Shown: positions 32,191-41,750 of the stretch, one piece after another
How the letters are laid out: each line of letters opens with the position of its first letter
How positions within the stretch are numbered: position 1 is the first letter of the stretch
Assembly (NCBI RefSeq): GCF_943193205.1
Contig: NZ_CALPDD010000001.1
Coordinates: forward strand, 1-64,000
DNA from: Alistipes muris
GTDB taxonomy: Bacteria; Bacteroidota; Bacteroidia; Bacteroidales; Rikenellaceae
DNA length: 64,000 nt
Reading direction: 5' to 3'
Program-made: the position numbers and the translations under genes
The notes under the pieces: model-generated
The model's input: only the letters and a program-made list of their open reading frames with translations
What the model was told of the DNA's origin: nothing
Database searches by the model: none

Positions 32191-35013
32191 ATGAAAGAAG
32201 ATACGATCAAAATACTGGGTGCCCGGGTCCACAACCTCAAGAATGTCGACCTCGAAATTCCGCGGCGCAAGCTGGTGGTGGTGACGGGACTGAGCGGTTC
32301 GGGCAAGTCGTCGCTGGCGTTCGACACCATCTATGCCGAGGGCCAGCGCCGCTACATGGAGACGCTGTCGACCTATGCGCGGCAGTTCGTGGGGACGATG
32401 GAGCGGCCCGACGTGGACAAGATTACGGGACTGAGCCCGGTGGTGGCCATCGAACAGAAGACCACCAACAAGAACCCCCGCTCGACGGTGGGCACGGTGA
32501 CCGAAATCAACGACTTTCTGCGTCTGCTCTATGCGCGCGCCTCGCGTGCCTATTCGCCGGTCACGGGCGAGGAGATGGTCCACTATTCGGACGACCAGAT
32601 AGCCGGCCTGATAAGCAAGGATTTCGCGGGGCGGAAAATAGCCCTGCTGGCACCCGTGGTCAAAGGCCGCAAGGGCCACTACCGCGAACTTTTCGAGACG
32701 CTGGCCAAGAAAGGCTACCTCTATGCCCGCATCGACGGCGAAATCCGCGAAATATCGGCGGGAATGCGGCTGGACCGCTATAAAATCCACACCATCGACC
32801 TGGTGGTGGACCGGATGACCGTGAGCGACGACGCGCGAGACCGCATCATGACCTCGCTTAAGGAAGCGCTTCGCCAAGGCAAGGGAACGATGGCGCTGTA
32901 CGACTACGGCACCGACGAACAGCGCTTCTATTCGCGCCACCTGATGTGCCCCTCGACAGGGGTGGCATTCGAGGACCCGGCGCCGCACACCTTTTCGTTC
33001 AACTCGCCCAAGGGGGCCTGCCCCCACTGCAACGGACTGGGCGAGGAAGCGGTCTTCGACCTGGCGAAAATCATCCCCGACAAACGCCTTTCGATTCGCG
33101 AGGGGGCGGTCGAACCGCTGGGCAAGTACCACAACAACATGCTTTTCGCGACGCTCGAAATGCTGGGGCGCCGCTACGATTTCACTCTCGACGACCCGAT
33201 GGAGGCCCTCTCCGACGCAGCGCTTCATGCCCTGCTGTACGGCGATTCGGAGCCGCTGACCGTGGACCTTTCGCAGTTCAGCGCGCCCTCGGGCGGGCGG
33301 CAGTTCCTGTCGTGGGAGGGGGTGGCCGAATTCATCGGCCGCAGCGAAGACGACGAGACGGCCCGCGGCCGCAAGTGGCGCGAACAATTCCTGGTCTATA
33401 AGACCTGCTCGGCGTGCGGCGGCTCGCGGTTGAGGTCCGAAGCGTTGCAATTCCGCATCGGCGGCAAGAACATAGCCGAAGTGTCGGCCATGTCGATCGA
33501 CGAATTCGCCGGGTGGGTGGACCGCATGGAAGAGATGATGTCCGAACGCGAGTGGCGCATAGCGCAGGAAGTGGTCAAGGAAATCCGCGAGCGGCTGCGC
33601 TTCCTGCGCGAAGTGGGGCTGGGCTATCTGTCGCTGGCCCGCTCGTCGCGGTCGCTGTCGGGCGGCGAAAGCCAGCGCATCCGGCTGGCGACGCAGATAG
33701 GCTCGAAGCTGGTGAACGTGCTCTATATTCTGGACGAACCCTCCATCGGTCTGCACCAGCGCGACAACCAGCGGCTTATCCGCAGCCTGGAAGAACTGCG
33801 CGACGCGGGCAACTCGGTCATCGTGGTGGAGCACGACGAGGAGATGATGCGCGCGGCCGACTTCATTGTGGACGTGGGTCCCAAGGCCGGGCGTCGGGGC
33901 GGCCACATCGTAGCGGCGGGCACGCCGGACGACATCTTGAAGTCCGATTCGGTGACGGCCGACTATCTGACGGGCCGCCGCCGCATCGAAATCCCCGAAA
34001 AACTGCGCGAGGGCACGGGCGAAAGCATCGTAATCCGGGGCGCACGGGGCAACAACCTGAAAAACATAGACGCCGAATTCCCGCTGGGCAAACTGATTTG
34101 CGTGACGGGAGTGAGCGGTTCGGGCAAGTCGACCCTTGTGAACGAAACGCTGCGCCCGATTCTTGCTAAAACGTTTTATAGAGCGTTGGACCGCCCGCTG
34201 GAATACGACACCATCGAGGGCATCGAACATGTGGACAAATTGGTGGTGGTCGACCAGTCGCCCATCGGCCGCACGCCGCGCTCGAATCCGGCGACCTACT
34301 CCAACGTGTTCACCGACATCCGCAAGCTGTTCGAGCTGACGCCCGATGCGCAGATACGCGGCTTCAAGGCGGGACGCTTTTCGTTCAACGTCAAGGGCGG
34401 CCGCTGCGAAGAATGCCGCGGAGCGGGGGTGCAGACCATCGAAATGAACTTCCTGCCGGACGTCTATGTGACCTGCAAGGCGTGCGGCGGCCACCGCTAC
34501 AACCGCGAGACCTTGGAGGTGAAGTACAAGGGCAAGTCGATAGACGACGTGCTGAACATGACGGTCAACATGGCGGTGGAATTCTTCGAGAACATACCGA
34601 ACATCTACCAGAAACTGCGCGCCATACAGGAAGTGGGGCTGGGCTATCTGACGCTCGGGCAGCCCTGCACGACCCTCTCGGGCGGCGAGAGCCAGCGCAT
34701 CAAACTGGCGTCGGAACTCTCCAAACGCGACACGGGCCGCACGCTCTACATTCTGGACGAACCGACGACGGGCCTGCATTTCGAGGACATCCGCCTGTTG
34801 CTGGAGGTGCTCAACAAGCTGGTGGACCGGGGCAATACGGTCATCGTCATCGAGCACAACCTCGACGTGGTCAAGGTTGCCGACCACATCATCGACATCG
34901 GCCCCGAGGGCGGTGTCGGCGGCGGGGAAATCGTAGCGGCGGGAACCCCGCACGAAGTGGCGCAATGCCCCCGCAGCCACACCGGGCAGTTCTTGAAAAA
35001 GATGGGGCTGTAA
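32191..35013 (+). CDS. uvrA: Excinuclease ABC subunit UvrA
   Basis: 940 residues, the usual length. There are two ABC modules: Walker [21 protein letters not shown] near 32 and [14 protein letters not shown] near 640, and [14 protein letters not shown] and [14 protein letters not shown] as signatures. CPHCNGLG and CSACGGSRL belong to the first zinc module, and CEECRGAG with [10 protein letters not shown] to the second, which contacts DNA. The start [18 protein letters not shown] is the family start. UvrA finds DNA lesions and loads UvrB. Downstream is the AT-rich cassette with leader B. Confidence 0.98.
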   Translation: MKEDTIKILGARVHNLKNVDLEIPRRKLVVVTGLSGSGKSSLAFDTIYAEGQRRYMETLSTYARQFVGTMERPDVDKITGLSPVVAIEQKTTNKNPRSTVGTVTEINDFLRLLYARASRAYSPVTGEEMVHYSDDQIAGLISKDFAGRKIALLAPVVKGRKGHYRELFETLAKKGYLYARIDGEIREISAGMRLDRYKIHTIDLVVDRMTVSDDARDRIMTSLKEALRQGKGTMALYDYGTDEQRFYSRHLMCPSTGVAFEDPAPHTFSFNSPKGACPHCNGLGEEAVFDLAKIIPDKRLSIREGAVEPLGKYHNNMLFATLEMLGRRYDFTLDDPMEALSDAALHALLYGDSEPLTVDLSQFSAPSGGRQFLSWEGVAEFIGRSEDDETARGRKWREQFLVYKTCSACGGSRLRSEALQFRIGGKNIAEVSAMSIDEFAGWVDRMEEMMSEREWRIAQEVVKEIRERLRFLREVGLGYLSLARSSRSLSGGESQRIRLATQIGSKLVNVLYILDEPSIGLHQRDNQRLIRSLEELRDAGNSVIVVEHDEEMMRAADFIVDVGPKAGRRGGHIVAAGTPDDILKSDSVTADYLTGRRRIEIPEKLREGTGESIVIRGARGNNLKNIDAEFPLGKLICVTGVSGSGKSTLVNETLRPILAKTFYRALDRPLEYDTIEGIEHVDKLVVVDQSPIGRTPRSNPATYSNVFTDIRKLFELTPDAQIRGFKAGRFSFNVKGGRCEECRGAGVQTIEMNFLPDVYVTCKACGGHRYNRETLEVKYKGKSIDDVLNMTVNMAVEFFENIPNIYQKLRAIQEVGLGYLTLGQPCTTLSGGESQRIKLASELSKRDTGRTLYILDEPTTGLHFEDIRLLLEVLNKLVDRGNTVIVIEHNLDVVKVADHIIDIGPEGGVGGGEIVAAGTPHEVAQCPRSHTGQFLKKMGL

Positions 35014-35014
35014 A

Positions 35015-35043
35015 TTGTTTTGTCTTAAAAATGATTATATTTG
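35015..35043 (+). promoter_or_regulatory. Promoter upstream of structured leader B
   Basis: TTG (35015-35017), an 18-nt spacer and TATATTTG (35036-35043). Transcription would start near 35050 and run through leader B into the LRR lipoprotein gene. Confidence 0.7.
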
Positions 35044-35060
35044 CATAGTATTCAATTCTG

Positions 35061-35310
35061 TTGCCTATGAAATAGTGGTGCCTGTGCGCACATTGTAGAC
35101 ATATTCGGAAAAAGCGTTAGCTTTTATTCTTGTTCTTGAAACTTAGGAAACTTCACAGAGCAACCAAGAGTAAAGCGGTGACGCTCACGCCCTCACGGCG
35201 TGGGCTTTACTCATTTATTTGGTTGCATGGTATCCTAAGACCTCAAGAACAGATAAAGAGTTTTGTCCGCGCTTTTTTTATGTGCGTGCCTCGACCTCGA
35301 AAAGGACAAA
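35061..35310 (+). ncRNA. Structured leader RNA B (novel candidate family, copy 2)
   Basis: This RNA fills most of the 329-nt gap before the lipoprotein gene at 35343. P1 is 35131-35139/35243-35251 (9 bp), P2 35142-35148/35233-35239 (7 bp), P3 35161-35167/35219-35225 (7 bp), P4 35168-35175/35205-35212 (8 bp) and P5 35185-35191/35197-35203 (7 bp). P6 is 35262-35268/35304-35310 with a T7 run in its loop. Stem sequences differ from leader A (11842-12135) at 13 or more pairs where both partners change, while bulge positions, the TTCACA internal loop, GCTCACG (35183-35189), AAAAAGCGTTA (35109-35119) and the 20-nt block 35249-35268 are kept. Confidence 0.77.
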
Positions 35311-35342
35311 CCGAGTATTTTTCTAAACTACAATCGAATTGT

Positions 35343-36923
35343 ATGAAGAAATTTTGTGCGCTGTTTTTTCTTGCAGCTATGATCTTCGCAGGGTGCAGTG
35401 AAAAAGATGATGCGATAGCTGAAAATCCGAACCGGCCCGGAGAAACTCCGGGACAACCTTCCGAAACACCGGGAGAGACTCCTGCTTTGACAATCGGGAC
35501 TACAAAATACACGTTTCCTGCCGAGGGCGGTTCTGTGCAGATACCATTTGAGGTAAATGTCGACTGGAAAACTTCGATCGAGTACCGCACGGAGGATTCC
35601 GGATGGCTGACCTTGACGCCCGAAAGCGGCGAGGCCGGAAATGTCGTATTGACCATAACGGCCGAATCCAATTCCGCTACCGAGCAGCGGAGTGCTGCCG
35701 TTCATGTTCTTTATGGAGAACAATCCTGTGAATTGGCAGTTGACCAGATGAAGAAGGTTGAAAATATTGATGTTACCGGTAAATTCGATCCTCTTTTCGC
35801 TCATGTGCTACAAACGGGTGGGTATATTGCTGATGCGGCTCATATCACGACGGAGGAATTGAAAAGTATCACGTGGCTATCTGTTGGTTCTCGCAATCTG
35901 ACCTCTTTGCAGGGCATTGAATATTTTACAGCATTAGAACGTTTGGATTGTTCCTCTAATCTGCTAACCTCATTGGATGTTTCGGGATGTACGGCATTGA
36001 AAAATTTAAGCTGCAATTCCAATCAATTGGCATCGTTGAATGTTTCCGGCTGTACGGCATTGGAATGGTTGAGCTGCCAGAGTAATAAATTAACAGCGCT
36101 GGATATTTCCGGATGTTCAGCTATGAAATATTTGTTTTGTGATTTCAATGAATTGTTATTGTTGGATGTTTCCGATTGTACAACATTGACGTATTTGTGG
36201 TGCATGGGCAATCAGTTGCCCTCATTGGATGTTTCAGGTTGTGCAGCTTTGAGAGATTTGGCATGTGGTGTCAATCAGCTGGCTTTTTTGAAGCTTTCTG
36301 GTTGTACAGCATTGGAAAGTTTGGCTTGCAGTTCTAATAAATTAACAGTGCTGGATATTTCAGGATGTAGGTCATTGGAGAAATTGAATTGTGATTCTAA
36401 TCAATTGACCGTGTTGGATGTATCGAACAATACTATGCTGACTGAATTGAATTGTTCTTCCAATGAATTGTCGTTGTTGGATGTTTCAAGCAATGCAGTA
36501 TTGGCGAAATTGAAATGTTACTCCAATCGATTAACAGCTTTGAATGTTGCGAACAGGTTGGTAGAATTGGATTGTAATGCTAATAAGCTGACTTCTTTGG
36601 ACGTTTCTAATTGTATGTTGCTGACTATATTGGATTGCAGCTCTAATGAATTGTTATCATTGAATGTTACGGATTGTTCGGCATTGGAGCAGTTGAAATG
36701 CGATTCTAATAAGCTACCCTCTTTGGAAATTTCTTCTAATACGGCATTGCATTATTTGATTTGTAACGATAATCCCGGAGATGGGGCGGTTTTTCCTGTT
36801 ACAGCATGGTTCGATAATAATTCCATACCCTCTGGATATGATAATAATGTTTATTATTTCTTCACGTCTTGGAACTGGACTTATGATGGTCACACCGTTA
36901 CAATCAACTATCGTAAAGCTTAG
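35343..36923 (+). CDS. BACON-domain leucine-rich-repeat lipoprotein
   Basis: 526 residues. The lipoprotein signal MKKFCALFFLAAMIFAGC (lipobox AGC) is followed by a Pro/Glu/Thr-rich linker (about 25-45) and a BACON-type Ig-like domain (about 48-130, typical Bacteroidetes beta-sandwich with EWNVDWKT-like pattern). About 14 leucine-rich repeats of 21 residues follow, on the pattern LxCxSNxLTxLDVSxCxA. The CSSN/CNSN Cys recurs in each. One repeat (LTALNVANRLVELDC) is about five residues short. Probably a surface adhesin or binding protein; the ligand is unknown. AT-rich compared with uvrA, so probably acquired. Confidence 0.87.
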   Translation: MKKFCALFFLAAMIFAGCSEKDDAIAENPNRPGETPGQPSETPGETPALTIGTTKYTFPAEGGSVQIPFEVNVDWKTSIEYRTEDSGWLTLTPESGEAGNVVLTITAESNSATEQRSAAVHVLYGEQSCELAVDQMKKVENIDVTGKFDPLFAHVLQTGGYIADAAHITTEELKSITWLSVGSRNLTSLQGIEYFTALERLDCSSNLLTSLDVSGCTALKNLSCNSNQLASLNVSGCTALEWLSCQSNKLTALDISGCSAMKYLFCDFNELLLLDVSDCTTLTYLWCMGNQLPSLDVSGCAALRDLACGVNQLAFLKLSGCTALESLACSSNKLTVLDISGCRSLEKLNCDSNQLTVLDVSNNTMLTELNCSSNELSLLDVSSNAVLAKLKCYSNRLTALNVANRLVELDCNANKLTSLDVSNCMLLTILDCSSNELLSLNVTDCSALEQLKCDSNKLPSLEISSNTALHYLICNDNPGDGAVFPVTAWFDNNSIPSGYDNNVYYFFTSWNWTYDGHTVTINYRKA

Positions 36924-36966
36924 TAAATTGTGATTGAGAGAAATAATTATTAAAAAGTTTTTTATT

Positions 36967-37770
36967 ATGTTCAAGAAAATTTTTGAATCCTGCGAGGAGA
37001 GCATCGTTCAACGTGTCAGCAATCCGTATTTCGGGACATATATTGCCGTCCTTTTGATCGATAATTGGAAGCTGCTCTACACGTTATTTACCTTTAATTC
37101 GTCCGATACGAGAGTGGAGAGAATCGCTATCATAACGGATTATATAAACCAAGCCGGTGGATTATCGTGTTTGTTCTTCAAATGCGCACTGATTGCATTC
37201 ATCCCGTTCGTAATTTATTATGTATTGTTGCATCTATCGGGATATATTTCAAACTTGTCTGAGTTATGCATAAAACCGTGGCTTCTGAAACTGGTCGACA
37301 AGGGATCGGTCGTCGAGAAAGCAAAATACAATAAATTAGTTTCTCGAATAGAGACTTTGCATGTGAAATTAGACGAAGAACGGAAAAAACGTTTGGAAAC
37401 GGAGACAGAACTGGATGAATTAAATAAAAAACTTATGAAACTGCAAAATGAACAAGTGTTGGCATCTGTAAACAGCCAGCAAGAACAGAAATCGAATGTT
37501 AAGGAGGTAATTAACGATAGGAAAAATAAGTCTTATTATCGAATTCTGGAGGATATTCGGGCTCAAAATTTGAATGAGGATTTCGAGGCTTTAATTCGTA
37601 AAATACAATCGAATGAAGATATTTACGACGATGAGCCGATCGTGAAATACGGAATCAAGCATGGTTTGATTTATAAATCCGATGCTCGTTATTTCTTTAC
37701 CGATACGGGAAATGCGATTGCTAAGATTTTTATCAATACGTCTTTGCCTAAGATTATTAAATCCAAATAA
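36967..37770 (+). CDS. Membrane protein with coiled coil, unknown function
   Basis: 267 residues from the ATG at 36967; a TTG 33 nt upstream is possible. The order is a short cytoplasmic N-terminus, a hydrophobic segment near 25-45, a second near 70-95, then a coiled coil of about 60 residues (110-170, rich in Lys/Glu with heptad leucines). A charged C-terminal domain (190-267) contains IRKIQSNEDIYDDEPIVKYG and could be a small winged-helix or adaptor. AT-rich like the LRR gene 43 nt upstream, and a terminator follows. I do not recognise the family. Two-helix membrane proteins with cytoplasmic coiled coils occur in sensors and in defence effectors, but nothing here proves either. Confidence 0.7.
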   Translation: MFKKIFESCEESIVQRVSNPYFGTYIAVLLIDNWKLLYTLFTFNSSDTRVERIAIITDYINQAGGLSCLFFKCALIAFIPFVIYYVLLHLSGYISNLSELCIKPWLLKLVDKGSVVEKAKYNKLVSRIETLHVKLDEERKKRLETETELDELNKKLMKLQNEQVLASVNSQQEQKSNVKEVINDRKNKSYYRILEDIRAQNLNEDFEALIRKIQSNEDIYDDEPIVKYGIKHGLIYKSDARYFFTDTGNAIAKIFINTSLPKIIKSK

Positions 37771-37800
37771 TTACAGGTTTTTGGTGTGTAAAAGTGAAAA

Positions 37801-37829
37801 GATCTCGCAAAAACTGCGAGGTCTTTTTT
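37801..37829 (+). terminator. Terminator after the membrane/coiled-coil protein gene
   Basis: GATCTCGCA and TGCGAGGTC pair around AAAAC (one G-U pair), followed by seven T. Confidence 0.85.
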
Positions 37830-37888
37830 TGTCTGCTCTTCGGCACCGAAATTGCAATCATGGCCGCAAAACCAAACCATTACGTGCC

Positions 37889-38431
37889 ATGAAAAAAGCA
37901 GTGATAATCCTGAGCGGCCTGCTGCTGTGCGCCGCCGCGGCGACGGTGATCGGCCAGAAGAAGATGCTTTCGCCCAAGGAAGAACGCCGCGAAGTCCGCG
38001 AAAAACGCCGTGCGGAACGCATTGCGAACTACGAGAAGATGATGGACTCGCTGGTTCTCTCGCGCAACTTCCAGTTCAATCCCCAGACGATGCAGCGCCA
38101 GCCGGCGGGCCCCATGCGCCAGATTGTCAACCCCTCGTTCAACGTAGGCATCTGGGACGGCACGGCCGACATCTGTCTGCCCTATATCAAAGGCTACGTA
38201 CCGCCTTACTACACGACGGTAATCAACTATACGGTATCGGACCTGCAAGGCTACACGACCGAACAGACCCACGAAGGGTGGATGGTGACGTTCAACACGT
38301 CGCTCTATTCGGCGGGGACCTACACCTTCACGTTCGAGATATTCTCCCGCACGGGCGGTGCCAATCTGACGATCAGCAACCCGTGGTACAACCCGGTGCA
38401 GTATACGGGTTCGATTTCGCAGCTCTACTGA
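37889..38431 (+). CDS. DUF4251 protein, exported
   Basis: 180 residues with a signal peptide (about 1-22, ending IGQ). A basic helix EERREVREKRRAERIANYEK precedes the beta-rich DUF4251 domain (residues 55-180). The segment NVGIWDGTADICLPYIKGYV and the C-terminal GANLTISNPWYNPVQYTG fit this Bacteroidetes-specific family of unknown function. The next ORF starts 1 nt after its stop but is frameshifted. Confidence 0.85.
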   Translation: MKKAVIILSGLLLCAAAATVIGQKKMLSPKEERREVREKRRAERIANYEKMMDSLVLSRNFQFNPQTMQRQPAGPMRQIVNPSFNVGIWDGTADICLPYIKGYVPPYYTTVINYTVSDLQGYTTEQTHEGWMVTFNTSLYSAGTYTFTFEIFSRTGGANLTISNPWYNPVQYTGSISQLY

Positions 38432-38432
38432 C

Positions 38433-38599
38433 ATGAAGTTTCTTTGCCTGCCCGGCGCCGTGCTGCTTGCAGCCGGTGCCGTTTTTGCGCAGACGCCTAC
38501 CAGGCCGAACTGGCCGTGTCGACCGTGACGGGAGAGACGATTCTGCTGCTCACGACGCCCGATGCGACGATGCGCTACGTAGTCTGGCTGTGGGACTAA
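38433..38599 (+). pseudogene. Frameshifted small secreted-protein gene
   Basis: An ATG 1 nt after the DUF4251 stop encodes a clean signal peptide (MKFLCLPGAVLLAAGAVFAQ) and then hits a stop at 38526-38528. In the frame +2 relative to it, starting near 38495, a continuation AYQAELAVSTVTGETILLLT... reads to a stop at 38597-38599. One missing base near 38490-38494 would restore a protein of about 55 residues. Either a real mutation or a sequence error. The stop overlaps that of the convergent ispF. Confidence 0.55.
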
Positions 38600-39075
38600 A
38601 CTTTGTAAATCAGCGCGACGGCCGAAACGGAAACACCCTCTTCGCGCCCCTCGAAACCGAGATGCTCTGTGGTCGTAGCTTTGACCGAAACCCGGTCATC
38701 GTCTACACCCATAGCACCGGCGAGCGCGCTGCGCATGGCGCCGATGAAGGGCCGCAGCTTGGGCCGCTGCATGCGGACGGTGCAGTCGACGTTGCCGATT
38801 TCAAACCCCTTTCGACGGAGAAGCGCGGCGACGCGCTGCAACAGAATCTTGGAATCTATGCCCGCGTAATCGGCGGAGGTGTCGGGAAAATGCTCGCCGA
38901 TGTCGCCCAGGGCGGCGGCACCCAGCAAGGCGTCGCAGATGGCGTGAATCGCCACGTCGCCGTCCGAATGGGCGACGAACCCTTTGGCGAAAGGAATTTC
39001 GACCCCTCCCAACACCAGCTTCAAGCCGTCGGCCAGCGCGTGCACGTCGTAGCCGTGTCCTATTCTGAAATCCAT
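38596..39075 (-). CDS. ispF: 2-C-methyl-D-erythritol 2,4-cyclodiphosphate synthase IspF
   Basis: 159 residues, the standard length. The N-terminal GHGYDVHAL carries the zinc-binding Asp and His, AHSDGDVAIHAICDALLGA the second His and the active-site loop, and DIGEHFPDT and ATTTEHLGFEGREEG the rest of the family signature. It catalyses the fifth step of the MEP isoprenoid pathway. Its stop overlaps the broken micro-gene on the other strand by 4 nt. Confidence 0.97.
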   Translation of the reverse strand: MDFRIGHGYDVHALADGLKLVLGGVEIPFAKGFVAHSDGDVAIHAICDALLGAAALGDIGEHFPDTSADYAGIDSKILLQRVAALLRRKGFEIGNVDCTVRMQRPKLRPFIGAMRSALAGAMGVDDDRVSVKATTTEHLGFEGREEGVSVSAVALIYKV

Positions 39076-39137
39076 ATCCGGAGTTTTTGATGCCCGAAGT
39101 TACGAAAAATTCCCGGTCCGCCAACCGTCCGCCAACG

Positions 39138-39172
39138 AAAACGCCGTGCCCCGCAAGGGAGCACGGCGTTTT
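39138..39172. terminator. Terminator at the 3' end of the capsule operon
   Basis: A perfect 12-bp stem, AAAACGCCGTGC / GCACGGCGTTTT (39138-39149 / 39161-39172). On the minus strand it ends in TTTT, just after rfbB. Confidence 0.8.
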
Positions 39173-39191
39173 GCGTAAGCGAGAGGACAGC

Positions 39192-40304
39192 CTATCGGTT
39201 GGCGTACATGTCGTTGTAATAGTTTTCGTAGGCACCCGAAGTGATGTTGTCGAGCCACGGCTGGTTGTCGAGGTACCACCGCACGGTCTTCTCGATGCCC
39301 TCCTCGAATTGGAGCGAGGGTTCCCAACCCAGTTCGCGCTGGAGCTTGCGGGAGTCGATGGCGTAGCGCATGTCGTGTCCGGCACGGTCGGTGACGTAGG
39401 TAATCAAGTCGAGCGACGCCCCCTCGGGATTGCCCAGCAGACGGTCGACGGTGCGGATAAGGACCTTGACGATGTCGATGTTCTTCCACTCGTTGAACCC
39501 GCCGATGTTGTAGGTCTCGGCAACCTTGCCGCGGTGGAAAATGGTGTCGATGGCGCGGGCGTGGTCTTCGACGTAGAGCCAGTCGCGGACGTTCTCGCCG
39601 CGGCCGTAGACGGGAAGCGGACGGCGGTGGCGGATGTTGTTGATGAACAGGGGTATCAGCTTCTCGGGAAACTGATAGGGTCCGTAATTGTTGGAGCAGT
39701 TGGTGACGATGGTCGGCATGCCGTAGGTGTCGTGGAACGCCCGCACGAAGTGGTCGGACGAAGCCTTGGACGCCGAGTAGGGCGAATGGGGATTGTACTT
39801 GGTGGTCTCGACGAAGAATTCTTCGCCGTAGGGACCCCGGCCGTCGGCGTCGCCCTCGGGGCGGGTGAGCTCCAGCGCGCCGTAGACCTCGTCGGTCGAA
39901 ATATGGTAAAACAGCTTGTCCTCGTACTTTGCGGGCGACGATTCCCAATGGACCTTGGCGGCCTGGAGCAGCGAAAGGGTCCCCATGACGTTGGTACGGG
40001 CGAACGTGAACGGGTCCTTGATGGAACGGTCCACGTGGCTCTCGGCGGCGAGGTGGATGACCCCGTCGACGGAGTATTCCTGCATGAGGGCGAGCATGCG
40101 GTCGAAATCGACGATGTCGGCCTTGACGAAGAGGTAGTTGGGGCACGCCTCGATGTCGGCCAGGTTGGCCAGGTTGCCGGCGTAGGTGAGTTTGTCGACG
40201 TTGATGATGCGATAGTCGGGATATTTCCGGACGAAAAGCCGGACGACGTGCGAGCCGATGAACCCGGCACCCCCGGTGACGATGATATTGCGCTTGAAAT
40301 TCAT
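39192..40304 (-). CDS. rfbB: dTDP-glucose 4,6-dehydratase
   Basis: 370 residues of the extended SDR family. NAD-binding TGGAGFIGSHV is near residue 8, the catalytic STDEVYGAL near 135 (Thr-Asp-Glu), and YSASKASSDH with the YxxxK pair near 175. It makes dTDP-4-keto-6-deoxyglucose, second step to dTDP-L-rhamnose. The start was taken at 40304; the frame continues upstream but that is the shadow of rfbD/rfbC. Last gene of the locus, 2 nt after rfbD. Confidence 0.97.
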   Translation of the reverse strand: MNFKRNIIVTGGAGFIGSHVVRLFVRKYPDYRIINVDKLTYAGNLANLADIEACPNYLFVKADIVDFDRMLALMQEYSVDGVIHLAAESHVDRSIKDPFTFARTNVMGTLSLLQAAKVHWESSPAKYEDKLFYHISTDEVYGALELTRPEGDADGRGPYGEEFFVETTKYNPHSPYSASKASSDHFVRAFHDTYGMPTIVTNCSNNYGPYQFPEKLIPLFINNIRHRRPLPVYGRGENVRDWLYVEDHARAIDTIFHRGKVAETYNIGGFNEWKNIDIVKVLIRTVDRLLGNPEGASLDLITYVTDRAGHDMRYAIDSRKLQRELGWEPSLQFEEGIEKTVRWYLDNQPWLDNITSGAYENYYNDMYANR

Positions 40305-40306
40305 GG

Positions 40307-41179
40307 TTATGAATTCTGTTCGGTTAAGTTGCTGATACACACTCGGAGCGAATCGGTCCAATAGGGAATCCGCACGCCGAAAGTCTGCTTGAAAAGGGTT
40401 TTGTCGAGAACCGAGTAGGAGGGCCGGACGACCTTGGAGGGAAACTCCGAGGAATGGCACGGCTGGATGTCGCACGCGGTATGCCCGGCGATTTCGGCAA
40501 TCATGCGGGTGAAGTCGTACCACGAACAGACACCCTCGTTGGAATAGTGGTAGACGCCTGTACGGCCCTCGAACTTGCGGTTTTCCATGATGTCGAAGAT
40601 GGCCGCCGCGAGGTCGTAGGCGTAGGTGGGGGTTCCGGTCTGGTCGAAGACGACTTTCAGCTCGGGCTTGTCGGCGGTGAGGGCGAGCATGGTTTTGACG
40701 AAGTTTTTGCCGAATTCGCTGTAAAGCCAGGCGGTGCGGATGATAAGGTGCCGGCACCCCGATTCGATGACGGCCTGCTCGCCGAGTAACTTGGTGCGGC
40801 CATAGACCCCGGTGGGGTTGGTCGGCTGCTGCTCGGTACAGGGGGTGTTGTTGAGGTTGCCGCCGAAAACGTAGTCGGTCGAAATGTGGACGAGGAGCCC
40901 GCCGACCTTGTTCATGGCGACAGCAAGATTTCTGACGGCCGAAGCGTTGAGCAGCTCGGCGAGGGCGGCATCGTCTTCGGCCTTGTCGACGTTGGTATAG
41001 GCGGCGCAATTGATGATGGCCTCGATATGCTCGTTCTGCACGGTTTGCAGCACGGCGTCGGCGTCGGTGATGTCGAGCTCGGCGACGTCGGTGAAGACGT
41101 AACGGTCCTTGGAATGCTGTGCGACGAGACGGAGCTCGCTGCCCAACTGGCCGTTGGCTCCGGTGACCAGGATATTCAT
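40307..41179 (-). CDS. rfbD: dTDP-4-dehydrorhamnose reductase
   Basis: 290 residues, SDR/RmlD fold: GANGQLGSELRLVA near residue 8, DITDADAV near 40, STDYVFGG near 102 and GVYGRTKLLGEQAV (YxxxK) near 127. It reduces the 4-keto sugar to dTDP-L-rhamnose with NADPH. Its start overlaps the rfbC stop by 4 nt. Confidence 0.97.
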   Translation of the reverse strand: MNILVTGANGQLGSELRLVAQHSKDRYVFTDVAELDITDADAVLQTVQNEHIEAIINCAAYTNVDKAEDDAALAELLNASAVRNLAVAMNKVGGLLVHISTDYVFGGNLNNTPCTEQQPTNPTGVYGRTKLLGEQAVIESGCRHLIIRTAWLYSEFGKNFVKTMLALTADKPELKVVFDQTGTPTYAYDLAAAIFDIMENRKFEGRTGVYHYSNEGVCSWYDFTRMIAEIAGHTACDIQPCHSSEFPSKVVRPSYSVLDKTLFKQTFGVRIPYWTDSLRVCISNLTEQNS

Positions 41180-41748
41180 AGGTAGAGGTTTTCAGCGTAA
41201 TCGAACGGCGGCTCGATGTCGGCGAGCCGGGGATGGCAGGCGTCCTTGTCGGAGAGAACCGCATCGGCGGCGGGAATGCGCCAGTCGATGCCCAAGGCGG
41301 GGTCGTCCCAGGCGATGGCTCCCTCGGACTGCGGGGCGTAGAAATTGTCGCACTTGTACTGGAACACGGCCCGCGGCGAAAGCACGGAAAAACCGTGGGC
41401 GAACCCGCGGGGAATGAAGAACTGACGGTGGTTGTCGGCCGTGAGCTCGACGGCGACGTACTTGCCGAACGTGGGCGACCCCCGGCGGATGTCGACGGCG
41501 ACGTCGAGCACGGCCCCTTCGATGACGCGGACCAACTTGGACTGGGCGTGGGGCGGTTTCTGGAAATGCAGGCCGCGCAGAACGCCGTAGGACGAACAGC
41601 TTTCGTTGTCCTGCACGAAACGGACGGTGCGGACCTTGTCGCAGAACTCGCGCTCCGAATAACTCTCGAAGAAATAACCGCGGGTGTCGCGGAAGATACG
41701 GGGTTCGAGGATGACAACGCCCTCGATGTCGGTGCGGATGACTTCCAT
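41176..41748 (-). CDS. rfbC: dTDP-4-dehydrorhamnose 3,5-epimerase
   Basis: 190 residues of the cupin-type RmlC fold. SYGVLRGLHFQKPPHAQSKL near 55 contains the catalytic His (RGLHFQ), and IPRGFAHGFSVLS near 117 and VFQYKCDNFY near 131 complete the active site. I used the ATG at 41748; a TTG two codons upstream is an alternative. It starts 2 nt after rfbA and overlaps rfbD. Confidence 0.96.
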   Translation of the reverse strand: MEVIRTDIEGVVILEPRIFRDTRGYFFESYSEREFCDKVRTVRFVQDNESCSSYGVLRGLHFQKPPHAQSKLVRVIEGAVLDVAVDIRRGSPTFGKYVAVELTADNHRQFFIPRGFAHGFSVLSPRAVFQYKCDNFYAPQSEGAIAWDDPALGIDWRIPAADAVLSDKDACHPRLADIEPPFDYAENLYL

Positions 41749-41750
41749 GG

